DNA of 64,000 nucleotides from Bacteroidota bacterium (GTDB taxonomy: Bacteria; Bacteroidota; Bacteroidia; Bacteroidales; UBA10428), in assembly GCA_023442525.1 (NCBI GenBank), contig JAEZZA010000032.1, forward strand, positions 124,001 to 188,000. Direction: 5' to 3'. The notes below the pieces were generated by a model. It did not search any database and was not told the origin of the DNA. It was given only the letters and a program-made list of their open reading frames with translations. Position numbers and translations under genes: made by a program. Of this stretch, positions 42,596 to 52,361 are shown piece after piece. Positions within the stretch are counted from its first letter, which is position 1; the number at the start of each line of letters is the position of its first letter.

Positions 42596-43360
42596 ATGGC
42601 AGCTCCTTATTTGTTAAAAGAACAACCCTGGAAATCGGTTAGTGAAGCCGTATATGATATGGCCATTCTCCCGTGGGGTGCAACTGAAGCACATAATTTC
42701 CATCTGCCCTTTGGCACCGATAGTATTGAAACCGAATATATAGCTGCGGAATCAGCCCGTAAGGCATGGGACAAGGGGGCACGTCCTGTTGTGCTGCCAG
42801 TCATCCCATTTGGTGTTAACACCGGTCAGCTCGACATTTATATGACCATAAACATGAATCCGGGAACTCAATACCGTATCATCGAAGATATACTGCAAAG
42901 TCTTTCCAATCACAATGTCGATAAGCTAATTATTTTCAACGGCCATGGAGGAAACGATTTCAAAACGATCATCCGCCAGCTTCAGCCACAGTTCCCCGAT
43001 ATCATGCTTTTTCAGTTGAACTGGTTTGATGTTGCACCACTCCAGGATTACTTCGAGGAAGGCGGAGATCATGCCAACGAAATGGAAACCAGTGTGATAA
43101 TGAAAGTTGCACCTGAATTGGTACTGCCTTTAAGTGAGGCAGGCGATGGAAAGGCGCGGAAGCCCAGGTTTAAGGCCAGGCGGGAAGGATGGGTATGGTT
43201 TCCGAGGGAATGGACTAAAGTTACATCGGATACAGGAATAGGGAACCCTAAAAAAGCATCGGCTGAAAAAGGAGAGAAATACCTGGCTGAAATTACAGAT
43301 AAGATTGCAGATTTTTTTGTTGAGCTTTCAAAAACCAATCGCAACGATCTTTATGAGTGA
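42596..43360 (+). CDS. Creatininase-family amidohydrolase
   Basis: A metal-dependent hydrolase of the creatininase/MftE family. Motifs: WGATEAHNFHLPFGTDSIETEYIA near residue 30, IIFNGHGGNDF, and EEGGDHANEMETSVIM. Glu, His and Asp residues of these segments are the usual dinuclear metal ligands. I use the ATG at 42596 (254 aa); the extra N-terminal residues from 42533 are unlike the family. True substrate is unlikely to be creatinine and is unknown. No mycofactocin genes are near. Confidence 0.87.
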   Translation: MAAPYLLKEQPWKSVSEAVYDMAILPWGATEAHNFHLPFGTDSIETEYIAAESARKAWDKGARPVVLPVIPFGVNTGQLDIYMTINMNPGTQYRIIEDILQSLSNHNVDKLIIFNGHGGNDFKTIIRQLQPQFPDIMLFQLNWFDVAPLQDYFEEGGDHANEMETSVIMKVAPELVLPLSEAGDGKARKPRFKARREGWVWFPREWTKVTSDTGIGNPKKASAEKGEKYLAEITDKIADFFVELSKTNRNDLYE

Positions 43361-43445
43361 TTGGTTTTGAAAGAGGAAACCTCTGAATTCTTTAAATACT
43401 ATTTCTTCTTTTTTTTAGTTAGAATTGTAGAAAATTTACAGGCGG

Positions 43446-44813
43446 ATGCGTTCATCAGTATCGTACTTTTTTCTTCTAATTTTACTTGCAACCGGTCCGG
43501 TGCTAAAGGCCCAGATTTTTGGTCCGTCTGCCACAGATTCTGTTACTGCAATTTATGGAAAGGATAAAGTCTTTGTTTTCAATAAGCCTTATTACAAGGC
43601 TCCCCTTACGGCAGGAGTAGTAGCCGTACCACTGGACCGTACTGAAGGATGGACGTTCAGATGGTCGGTGTACAGCAAAAGCCTTAGCGGGTACAGACAA
43701 TTATCCGAATCAGCTCCCGCTGGTTATTCATGGCTTGATACTGTAACCGTTACGTCGGGCTATCTTGTTGAAATGATAAAGGGAGAAGTTACCGATACTT
43801 TTCGTACCTGGATCATCATAAACGACCTGGAAGTCAAAATAACGAATAAGGATGAATACGATACTTTGAGGGTTGGTTATTACGATTGCCATTCACTGGA
43901 TTTGATTGCCGATACCAATCGACCTGCTACCTGGTATTATAATCCGGCTACGGGACTTAGGTACGATCCGGGACATAATTATGTATTCAGGTGGACTACA
44001 GACAATAAAGAGACATCTAATCCCACGAGCAGGCTTCTCACCCGTGTTAACAATCCACCATGGAAGGATACATGGTATATACTAACAGTAACCGACCGTT
44101 TTGGTCTGAAGCGAACCGATTCGGTAATATATAAATCGGTACAGTCCAAGGCAATTATTCAATCCACTTTTATTACTCTGATCGATACGGCAGTCTATCC
44201 TCCAAGGGAGGAATGGTTTTATGATTTCTATGAATACGATGCCGGTTACAAATCAGCTCCGGCGATTTATAAGTTTGATGTTTCAGAGTCGAAGAATTTC
44301 GCTAAATATCAGATCAATTTTGGGGACGGGGATTCTGTAATACTAAGTAAGGATACCCTTGAAGTATATCACGAATATCAGGAACCCGGTACCTATAAGG
44401 TTATACTCACCACCTGGTCGGATCCGCCTTTCGCCTGTATCGATACAGCACCACCTCAGCAGGAAGTACTGGTAGATGCTGCCAGTGCAGACAATTTCTC
44501 AATGCCCAACGTTTTTACTCCCGGAAGCGGAGAGAATGGGGTTTACACTTCAGGTAACCTGTTCAGAACAACAGATGTTTCGGTTACTTACATTGATATA
44601 GCGATTTTTACCCGTACCGGACTTAAAGTTCACGAATATGAGGGTAATATCCGCGACTGGGAAGGATGGGACGGAAAAATCATGAATTCGGGAAGGGACG
44701 CCCCTGAAGGAGTTTACTTTTATGTAATCTCAAGGTTTAATTCTTATCAGGACAAAAATGACCCGATAGCGAGAAAACTGATGAAGGGCTTTATCCATCT
44801 TTACAGGCCTTAA
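43446..44813 (+). CDS. T9SS type B cargo protein with PKD domain
   Basis: A 455-residue secreted protein. Signal peptide (cleavage near LKAQ), a beta-rich N-terminal part with Ig-like segments, a PKD-like domain (YQINFGDGDSVILS, EYQEPGTYKVILTTWS), and a C-terminal region with MPNVFTPGSGENGVY..IFTRTGLKVHEYEG..WDGKIMNSGRDAPEGVYFYVI, the gliding-motility-associated (type B) T9SS sorting domain. Surface exposure through T9SS is predicted. Its stop abuts the convergent DUF1761 gene. Confidence 0.88.
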   Translation: MRSSVSYFFLLILLATGPVLKAQIFGPSATDSVTAIYGKDKVFVFNKPYYKAPLTAGVVAVPLDRTEGWTFRWSVYSKSLSGYRQLSESAPAGYSWLDTVTVTSGYLVEMIKGEVTDTFRTWIIINDLEVKITNKDEYDTLRVGYYDCHSLDLIADTNRPATWYYNPATGLRYDPGHNYVFRWTTDNKETSNPTSRLLTRVNNPPWKDTWYILTVTDRFGLKRTDSVIYKSVQSKAIIQSTFITLIDTAVYPPREEWFYDFYEYDAGYKSAPAIYKFDVSESKNFAKYQINFGDGDSVILSKDTLEVYHEYQEPGTYKVILTTWSDPPFACIDTAPPQQEVLVDAASADNFSMPNVFTPGSGENGVYTSGNLFRTTDVSVTYIDIAIFTRTGLKVHEYEGNIRDWEGWDGKIMNSGRDAPEGVYFYVISRFNSYQDKNDPIARKLMKGFIHLYRP

Positions 44814-45218
44814 TTACTGCCACGCCCCGATAATTCCACCTGCTACAATAAACATAACCGCAAGGTACCCGGCATTAATCAGAAATAGTTTTACTGATTT
44901 AAGTTCGAAAAGGTATATCATTCCCAGTGAGGCAGCTACCCAGCCGATCCCTGCAAGTGCGCCTGCTGTCAATCCCCATACTAAGCCTGCATCAGGACCC
45001 AGAAAAGCTGCCAGATTAAATGAAATAATGAATGCAAGTATAAATGCTGTACCGAATATTCGCACTTTGCCTGCCTTCCTGGCCGCTTCTACATCAACCT
45101 GTGCTTCCTTTATCCATATTTTTGAAAACATAAGGGGAGAATACCACAAACCACCAATTACAAAGCTGGAAAGCGTTGCTACCAGTACAGCTACATAGTT
45201 AATCCGGGATAAATCCAT
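44814..45218 (-). CDS. DUF1761 family membrane protein
   Basis: A 134-residue protein with four hydrophobic segments. The N-terminus INYVAVLVATLSSFVIGGLWYSPLMFSKIW is characteristic of DUF1761. The ATG at 45218 gives the family-typical start; the in-frame extension to 45365 has no support. The function is unknown. Confidence 0.85.
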   Translation of the reverse strand: MDLSRINYVAVLVATLSSFVIGGLWYSPLMFSKIWIKEAQVDVEAARKAGKVRIFGTAFILAFIISFNLAAFLGPDAGLVWGLTAGALAGIGWVAASLGMIYLFELKSVKLFLINAGYLAVMFIVAGGIIGAWQ

Positions 45219-45480
45219 GGCTAAAATGTTTAAGGTTAGTAACATAAAAATAAACACGAACACCGGGTAATAGTTCGGATTGAAGTTTTGAACCTTGATA
45301 ATCAAGTTATGTCCGTTCGTCAATACTATGTAACCATTCGTCATAAAAATCGTATACCCTGTCAAATTTAAGCTAGTAAAAATCCAGTAATTCTGGGCTT
45401 ATACCGTGCAGTACAAGATGGAGGAGCGCGATTACGGATAAAGATATTCCGTTGGAGAGCGGAAAATTACAGCAACAGGT

Positions 45481-48400
45481 ATGAGGGGCACATTAACAAA
45501 ACTACTCACCGTAACACCGTTATTTGTAAGCTTGTTGTCGCCGCGGGCTGCTGGTCAGTGCGCACTGATCACCGATAATTATAGCGGACAAGTAGCCGGC
45601 AGCGTTTGTGCCCCTGTTAACCTGAACATGGATGTGCGGTATAAGTTCATACTTCCGGTTGACCCTTCAAAAGTTCAAATACTATATGTCTGGAACGACG
45701 GTACAGGAGCCACAACCATGGTACCTGCCGTTTCCCATGGTGATACTGTGTTTACAGCCACCGCATCTCATCTTTATCCGCCTGCAAATGATCATTGTTC
45801 ATATACTGCCGAAGCCTATGTTGTTTATGATGGTCAGCAATGCGTAAGCAGCAGCCGGCAGGAGCAAACTTTCAGTGCATGGGCCAGGGACAATCAGAAT
45901 GGGGCGGTTATTATTACAGAGCCCGTTGTTGCCCAGTTTTGCGAAGGTGAAGACATAATTGATGTCCGGTTCAGAGACAATTCAACATTCAACTGCAATA
46001 TTAACATAGAACCCGATAAACCAAACCGTATCACACGCTGGGTTCAGTTTATCTACGGCACTACAACAGTTGGAGGTAACCGTATTCCTAATGTTACTAT
46101 TCGCGACCCACTGGGAAATGTCTATCAAATGACTGATGCTGCGGGTAATTCACTTCCACCTGTCGCTGGTCCCATTGTTGAAATTCCAATTCCTGCCGAT
46201 GGTCCTACCGAGATTTCATGGCCTATAAGCGCACCTGCAGGTGCAGTTGCAGGCGATATTTTCGAGATTACTCTGAGAAACTGGAATATCTGCAATCCTT
46301 ATGACAGAAATCCATTTGATGCTATTCCCCCTGCAAATTCAATTGACGGCGACTTTCCTCCTATTACTACCACAGCACTGATAGAAATTATAACAACTCC
46401 GCCGGTGATAACAAATCCTTCATTGGAATTCTGTGCAGGTAGTCCAATAAATCTGAATTTGTCAACTTCGGGCGGACAGGTTAGATGGTATACCGATTCC
46501 CTGCTTACAAACCACATTCATACAGGCCCGAATTTCGATCCCACACGCGCACCTACTTATATTGATAACCGGGTGGGCGGAAGTTATTCATACTGGGTAA
46601 CGGAAACCATAGGTGCCTGCGGAAGCGCGCCAAGCCGTGTTTCGTTCCGGATTTTCGATACTCCGGCTCCTGTTCCGAATGCTGGTCGGGATGTTGTGAT
46701 TTGTGATGATCATTATATACTTCAGGGAAATGTTCCGGTAATAGGACAGGGTCGCTGGTCAACAACTTCCACAGCCATAATATCCGATCCTGAGAATCCT
46801 CATAGTGCGGTCACCAATCTGTCACCAGGGCCCAACCTGTTTCGGTGGACAATGACAAACGGGCCTTGCGTTTCGGTAGATGAGGTTATCATTACAAGAG
46901 ATTTACAACCCGACCCGGCTAATGCCGGTACGGATAAGGCTTTTTGTGATGATGCAACCACCCGCCTGAATGCAACACCTGCAAATAACGATGGAACTGG
47001 TACATGGACCGTGATTTCAGGTAACGGCTCGTTCAGTAACCGTAATCTTCATTCAACCAATGTCAGTTCAATCGCCAGTGGAATTAATGCTTACGAGTGG
47101 ACAGTCCGAAGTCGTTATGGCGCCTGCGTTACAACTTCAGATACCGTTGAAATTCTGCGCGACCGTACTCCTGATCCTGCAAATGCCGGTCCCGACAGAG
47201 GAGTATGTGATTCAACAGATATAGCTCTTAATGCACTACCTGCAACACACGGAGGAACTGGTACATGGTCGGTTATTAGCGGTACTGGAACTCCTGGCGA
47301 CGTTCATTCAGCAACTTCTGATGTATCGGGTATTGGATATGGAAATAATCGCTTCAGGTGGAGCATTGTAAGTCGTTTCAACCTGTGTCCGGGCAGTTCT
47401 GACGATGTAATTATTCAACGCGATCAAAGGCCGGCAGATGCATTTGCAGGCGACGACCAGTTCCTCTGTAATTCAGTCAGCGCACCACTGGGTGCCAATA
47501 CACCAACAGTGGGTGTGGGAACCTGGAATGTTGTTGCCAGTCCTTTTGCCAATGTACCAGTCTTCAGTCCGTCTTTGAATGATCCGAATCCTTCTGTAAC
47601 CATTCAACCCGGTAATGAAGGAATATATGAATTTGCATGGACCATAGTAAATGGCAGCTGCCGAACATCGGATACTCTCCGGGTTGATTTCGGCAAGCCC
47701 GTTCCACCGGCAGATGCCGGAACTCCCGATACTGTGTGTGGCAATGTTGCAACATTAAATAGTAACCATCCCGGAATTGGCACAGGAACATGGAAAGTGA
47801 TATCAGGTCCGGGCCCTGTAAGTTTTGTGCCCGGTATTCACTCATCTTCAGCGACAGTTACCATACAACCGGGGAAAGAAGGATATTATACTTTTGAATG
47901 GAAAATCCGAAGCGGATCCTGTCCTCCGAGTTCCGATACGACGGGTATATTATTTAAGCCCGTACCGTCGGTTCCCGATGCAGAACCTGCACAACGATGT
48001 GATGCCGGCACACTGATTTTAAATTCACAAACCGGTGCCGGTGCAGATATTAACCGATGGTATTCCGGGTCATCTGGGGGAAGCCCGATATATGAAGGTC
48101 AGAATTTCACCACACCTCTTCTTAATTCAAGTACATCTTTCTGGGCATCATCATATAATTATAGCACGGGCTGTGAGAGTCCGCGCGTCGAAGTAGCTGC
48201 TGTAATAAATTCGGTTCCTGACGATGTCATTGTTTCGGACATTCAGCACTGCGGAAATGCTGCGTTTAACCTGACAGCAGTAACAGGTAATTATGGAACG
48301 GTGAATCGTTGGTACGACAGTGAAATTACGGGAATGTTTCTTGGGGTTACCGATACATTTACTACGCCGGTCCTGAATATGCCCATAACCTACTGGGTAA

Positions 48401-51270
48401 GCAGTTATAATGAGAGCACGGGCTGTGAAAGCAGTCGAAAACCCTTGCACTTACAGATAGATCCAATCCCTGGAATACCGGTTACTCATGATACTTCACG
48501 TTGTGGCGAAGGAACGGTAACATTAACCACTCTGACGGGCGATAATGGCAACCAGAATCAGTGGTTTGATGCTTTAACCGGAGGGACCCTTCTCGACACG
48601 TCACTTAATTTCACCACGCCCTACCTGACTTCAACCACGCCCTACTGGGTTTCGACCCTAAATACAAATACAGGTTGCAGAAGCCCAAGAGTAAGGGTGA
48701 ATGCCAATATACACGGCATACCGGATTTTCCGGCAGTTAATGACATTGTACAATGTGGCCCCGATACCGTGCAGTTACATTCGATACCCGGAACAAACGG
48801 AACTACCATCAGATGGTATGACAGCCTTGCCGGCGGAAACCTGCTTTCGGCGGGTGAATATTTTACGACCGATTACCTGACCACAACCCGGCGATTCTAT
48901 GTTTCAAGCTACAACGAAAATACTTTTTGCGAAAGCAGTCGACGTGAAATTGCAGCGATAATATTGCCCGAACCTTCACTGATAACAATAATTGGTCCCG
49001 AAGCAGTTGGTATTGGGCAATCCAATGTTATTTACTCAGTAAATTATCAACCGGGATCCGTATACCAGTGGACTGTTCCTCCAGGAATTAATACTATTCA
49101 GGTAAGTCAGAATTTTGTTCTTCTCGAATTTCCATCAATTGGCTTATACAATCTAACTGTTACGGAAACCAACAGCCTTGGCTGCCAGGGCCCGCCTGCG
49201 TATAAGCCTGTCGAGGTCAAGGCCGATCTGATTGTGCTAGATATTGATCCTTCTCTTCAGCAGGGATGTACAGATATACCACTGCGTTTTTCGGTAAATC
49301 CGTCGGGTGGTACACCGTCATATAGCTTTGAATGGACTGGTGACACGCAATACCTGAATTCTGTTTCCATATCTGATCCTGTGTTCAGATCATCAATACC
49401 CGGACAATATACATTGGTCGTAAAAGTTTCGGATATAAACCAGAATTTCACAACAGACACTTTGAATATCACCGTTTACCCGAATCCATCAGTTTCTATT
49501 CTGGCCGATACAGTTGTGTGTGCCGGAGTTGATTTGCTTCTAAATGGCACAGTAAACGGCGGATCCGGCGTTTACAGTTTTATTTGGAGGGGACAGGTAT
49601 TGCCTCTGTCCGACAAGGAGATTACAGATCCTGTGTTTAATTCCTATATCCCCGGATATTATAAATTAAACTTCACAGCTGTTGATAATAACGGATGTAC
49701 TGCATCTGATTCCATCCGAATCCTGAATGATTCGCCACAAGCGATATTCACGTCGAATGCACAACCTGCATGCAGTCCGGTTGAGGTCAGCTTCACTAAT
49801 CAATCCGTTAACGCCGTTGAATACCTGTGGAATTTTGATGATGGTTTTACTTCAGATTTGTTAAATCCGGATCATCAATTTATCAATACAACAACATCGG
49901 TACAGTATTATAACGTTACCTTAAGAGCTGTCAGCCCCTTTGGCTGTGTTCATACAACCAATGAATACGTTACGGTGTATCCCAATCCGGAACAAGAAAT
50001 TTCCACATTTCCTGATAAAGCTTGTGCTCCGGCAGATATATTACTTTCATCCACACCTGGCGGGATTAGTTATAACTGGAATTTTGGCGATGGTGCGCAA
50101 TCATTTGGAAACTTCAATATTTTGCACCGTTTTGAGAATGAAACTGAGAAAGACACAGTTTTCCGGGTGGAACTGGTTGCAACATCTTATTTTGGGTGCA
50201 CTGACACGGGGTTCACATCCATAACTGTTCATCCATCGCCCAAAGCATCATTTACAGCCGACCCGTTAACACAGATGATACCGGACAGGACTGTAACTTT
50301 TAATAATACGACAGAGGATGGCAACTGGACTTATCTGTGGAGGTATGGTGACGATATTACATCTTCAGAGGTCCAGCCCGGCTCTCATGTGTATGGCGGC
50401 CCCGGAAAGTATCTGGCATTCCTTGTAGTGAGGAGTGAACATTGTGCCGACAGTTCGTGGGTAAATATTGAAATAGTACCACATCCTCCTATTGCAGCCT
50501 TCAAACCCGTTGAACCCGGATGTATGCCTTTAACCATCCAGTTTGAGAATCAATCGGCATATTCTACAAGCTTTTTATGGGAATTTGGCGATGGAGCCGT
50601 TTCAAACAAACCCAATCCCGAATATACCTATTATGAGCCTGGTACTTACAGGATAAAGCTTACCGCATGGGGGAGCGACGGATCAGCCGATTCATACAGT
50701 ACCGATAATGATGTGTATGTGTTGCCCAATGCATTTTTTGATATTAAACCCAGGCGTGTTTATGCCAACGATCAGACCGTGCTTTTTGAAAACCAGTCGG
50801 ATAATGGTAATTGGCCTGTTGACGGGAATAGTTACCTGTGGGATTTTGGGGACGGAACGGGTTCTGATGAAACGAATCCCACACATCAATATAGAGAAGC
50901 CGGTAATTATACCGTAACGCTGAATGTGTGGACAGAGAAGGGATGTTATGACGTTTTTGAATATACAGCAGCCGTAATGGTGGAGCCTGTCGGAAGAGTA
51001 GTATATCCCGATGTATTCAGTCCCGAAGCCGTACTTGAAGAAAACCGGATCTTTAAACCGGCACTGATCGATCGGGTTGACGACTATCACCTGATGATTT
51101 TCAACCGTTGGGGTGAACTGATATTTGAAAGTTTTAGCCAGGATTTCGGATGGAATGGTATGATAAACGGCAGACCGGCTAAATCGGACGTTTATGTGTG
51201 GAAACTGGAAGGTACGTATACGAGTGGGAAGACCTTTATATTAACAGGGGATGTTACGCTTTTGTATTAA
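45481..51270 (+). CDS. Giant repeat/PKD-domain T9SS type B surface protein
   Basis: A 1929-residue secreted adhesin-like protein. Signal peptide ends near RAAGQ. The order is: N-terminal globular part; about five ~85-residue repeats beginning PNAGRDVVICDD (residues ~400-740: ANAG.D...C...L.A......GTW.V.SG); four ~83-residue Ig-like repeats (RW[YF]....GG......F.TP.L......YWVS..N..TGCES, ~830-1165); then several PKD domains (FGDG motifs, e.g. WEFGDGAVSNKPNPEYTYYEPGTYRIKLTAWG); and the type B sorting domain at the end (DVFSPEAVLEENRIFKP..HLMIFNRWGELIFES..WNGMINGRPAKSDVYVWKLEG). The PorP/SprF gene follows after 70 bp. Confidence 0.92.
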   Translation: MRGTLTKLLTVTPLFVSLLSPRAAGQCALITDNYSGQVAGSVCAPVNLNMDVRYKFILPVDPSKVQILYVWNDGTGATTMVPAVSHGDTVFTATASHLYPPANDHCSYTAEAYVVYDGQQCVSSSRQEQTFSAWARDNQNGAVIITEPVVAQFCEGEDIIDVRFRDNSTFNCNINIEPDKPNRITRWVQFIYGTTTVGGNRIPNVTIRDPLGNVYQMTDAAGNSLPPVAGPIVEIPIPADGPTEISWPISAPAGAVAGDIFEITLRNWNICNPYDRNPFDAIPPANSIDGDFPPITTTALIEIITTPPVITNPSLEFCAGSPINLNLSTSGGQVRWYTDSLLTNHIHTGPNFDPTRAPTYIDNRVGGSYSYWVTETIGACGSAPSRVSFRIFDTPAPVPNAGRDVVICDDHYILQGNVPVIGQGRWSTTSTAIISDPENPHSAVTNLSPGPNLFRWTMTNGPCVSVDEVIITRDLQPDPANAGTDKAFCDDATTRLNATPANNDGTGTWTVISGNGSFSNRNLHSTNVSSIASGINAYEWTVRSRYGACVTTSDTVEILRDRTPDPANAGPDRGVCDSTDIALNALPATHGGTGTWSVISGTGTPGDVHSATSDVSGIGYGNNRFRWSIVSRFNLCPGSSDDVIIQRDQRPADAFAGDDQFLCNSVSAPLGANTPTVGVGTWNVVASPFANVPVFSPSLNDPNPSVTIQPGNEGIYEFAWTIVNGSCRTSDTLRVDFGKPVPPADAGTPDTVCGNVATLNSNHPGIGTGTWKVISGPGPVSFVPGIHSSSATVTIQPGKEGYYTFEWKIRSGSCPPSSDTTGILFKPVPSVPDAEPAQRCDAGTLILNSQTGAGADINRWYSGSSGGSPIYEGQNFTTPLLNSSTSFWASSYNYSTGCESPRVEVAAVINSVPDDVIVSDIQHCGNAAFNLTAVTGNYGTVNRWYDSEITGMFLGVTDTFTTPVLNMPITYWVSSYNESTGCESSRKPLHLQIDPIPGIPVTHDTSRCGEGTVTLTTLTGDNGNQNQWFDALTGGTLLDTSLNFTTPYLTSTTPYWVSTLNTNTGCRSPRVRVNANIHGIPDFPAVNDIVQCGPDTVQLHSIPGTNGTTIRWYDSLAGGNLLSAGEYFTTDYLTTTRRFYVSSYNENTFCESSRREIAAIILPEPSLITIIGPEAVGIGQSNVIYSVNYQPGSVYQWTVPPGINTIQVSQNFVLLEFPSIGLYNLTVTETNSLGCQGPPAYKPVEVKADLIVLDIDPSLQQGCTDIPLRFSVNPSGGTPSYSFEWTGDTQYLNSVSISDPVFRSSIPGQYTLVVKVSDINQNFTTDTLNITVYPNPSVSILADTVVCAGVDLLLNGTVNGGSGVYSFIWRGQVLPLSDKEITDPVFNSYIPGYYKLNFTAVDNNGCTASDSIRILNDSPQAIFTSNAQPACSPVEVSFTNQSVNAVEYLWNFDDGFTSDLLNPDHQFINTTTSVQYYNVTLRAVSPFGCVHTTNEYVTVYPNPEQEISTFPDKACAPADILLSSTPGGISYNWNFGDGAQSFGNFNILHRFENETEKDTVFRVELVATSYFGCTDTGFTSITVHPSPKASFTADPLTQMIPDRTVTFNNTTEDGNWTYLWRYGDDITSSEVQPGSHVYGGPGKYLAFLVVRSEHCADSSWVNIEIVPHPPIAAFKPVEPGCMPLTIQFENQSAYSTSFLWEFGDGAVSNKPNPEYTYYEPGTYRIKLTAWGSDGSADSYSTDNDVYVLPNAFFDIKPRRVYANDQTVLFENQSDNGNWPVDGNSYLWDFGDGTGSDETNPTHQYREAGNYTVTLNVWTEKGCYDVFEYTAAVMVEPVGRVVYPDVFSPEAVLEENRIFKPALIDRVDDYHLMIFNRWGELIFESFSQDFGWNGMINGRPAKSDVYVWKLEGTYTSGKTFILTGDVTLLY
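46675..47960 (+). repeat. Family-1 protein repeats in the giant surface protein
   Basis: About five in-frame units of 240-280 bp starting near 46675, 46912, 47173, 47434 and 47710, each encoding an ANAG-D-C motif followed by GTW.V. The protein identity is moderate and the DNA identity is low, so these are old duplications and not recent tandem copies. Confidence 0.75.
47968..48968 (+). repeat. Family-2 Ig-like repeats in the giant surface protein
   Basis: Four in-frame units of about 250 bp starting near 47974, 48220, 48472 and 48721. Each encodes a Cys, then RWYDS/GG-like, FTTPYL and YWVSSYN..TGCES motifs. The unit length and WY/TGC spacing are regular. Confidence 0.8.
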
Positions 51271-51284
51271 GGAGTCATGCAGTC

Positions 51285-51312
51285 ACCGAACATCGAACAC
51301 CGAATAATGAAT
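51285..51312. repeat. Degenerate heptanucleotide tandem repeat
   Basis: Four 7-base units ACCGAAC, ATCGAAC, ACCGAAT, AATGAAT lie between the giant adhesin gene and the PorP/SprF gene. The consensus is AYCGAAY. Noncoding. Confidence 0.6.
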
Positions 51313-51340
51313 AACAAAGAAGAATCCGGAAACGATTAGA

Positions 51341-52339
51341 ATGATCAGAATTACGAACATATTAATCATTATATTGATCTCGGCCAGAATATCTGCCCAG
51401 GACCCTCAATTTTCGCAGTTTTATTCAAACTACCTGTATCTGGCGCCCTCATTTGCAGGATTAACCGATAAAAACCGGATCAGCTTTAACTATCGAAACC
51501 AATGGCCTGAATTAAAATTTGGATATCAGACTTATTCCGTGTCGTACGACAAGTTTGTCGACAAATTCAGCAGCGGATTTGGTGTTCTTGCATGGCAGGA
51601 CGTTGCGGGGACCGGAAGGATGAAAACAACCAGCATTGGGTTACAGTATTCATTTGATTTCAGGATACTGGAAGGCTGGCATGCACGACCCGGGATGCAT
51701 TTTAATTTTACCGAACGGGGCATTGACTTCAATCGACTTACATGGGCCGATCAGATCAGTCCCGACGGGACTTCATCTTCGAGTCAGGAACATCCTACGC
51801 TTGAAGAAGCTGGCGATATCGATTTTTCGACTTCATTTCTTACTTATTCGGATAAGATTTGGTTTGGCGGTTCAGTGGATCATCTGCTCAGACCCAATCA
51901 ATCGCTTTACCTGTACGAGGGAAATGAGGCGAACCTGGGGAAGGTACCACTCAAATATACTATTTTCGGGGGAGTGAAGTTTATCAGACCGGAGAAGTTG
52001 TTAAGGCCTGTTGCCACGTCAATTCAACTGGCATTTTTATACAGGCAACAGGAGCAGTACCGGCAGCTCGATCTGGGTGTATACTGGTTTCATAATCCCT
52101 TTGTGGCAGGATTCTGGTACAGGGGAATTCCGTTTTATAAAGAGGTTTTTAATCGCGATGCCTTTACCATACTTGCCGGAATAAAAACCGGGGCAATGAA
52201 TATAGGTTACAGTTACGACTTCACCATATCGCGTCTGATAACGCGAACAGGAGGTGCCCATGAGATTTCAATAAGCTATTCCTTCCGCACAAAACAATTG
52301 AAACAAAAAATGAAAATGGTGCCGTGCCCCGAGTTCTAG
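51341..52339 (+). CDS. PorP/SprF family T9SS membrane protein
   Basis: A 332-residue outer-membrane protein. The signal peptide is followed by AQDPQFSQFYSNYLYLAPSFAGLTDKNRISFNYRNQWPEL, a classic PorP/SprF start. The rest is beta-barrel-like with many aromatic strands and ends SISYSFRTK-KQKMKMVP. In Flavobacterium SprF is needed for surface localisation of SprB, and the gene is downstream of sprB; here it follows the giant adhesin, so the pair is probably functionally matched. Confidence 0.92.
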   Translation: MIRITNILIIILISARISAQDPQFSQFYSNYLYLAPSFAGLTDKNRISFNYRNQWPELKFGYQTYSVSYDKFVDKFSSGFGVLAWQDVAGTGRMKTTSIGLQYSFDFRILEGWHARPGMHFNFTERGIDFNRLTWADQISPDGTSSSSQEHPTLEEAGDIDFSTSFLTYSDKIWFGGSVDHLLRPNQSLYLYEGNEANLGKVPLKYTIFGGVKFIRPEKLLRPVATSIQLAFLYRQQEQYRQLDLGVYWFHNPFVAGFWYRGIPFYKEVFNRDAFTILAGIKTGAMNIGYSYDFTISRLITRTGGAHEISISYSFRTKQLKQKMKMVPCPEF

Positions 52340-52361
52340 GCCCCGGCATTCAAACATCAAC

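Noticed and set aside
43361..43567. Plus-strand frame upstream of the 455-aa T9SS protein
   Set aside because: It overlaps the signal peptide of the real gene in another frame and lacks any domain.
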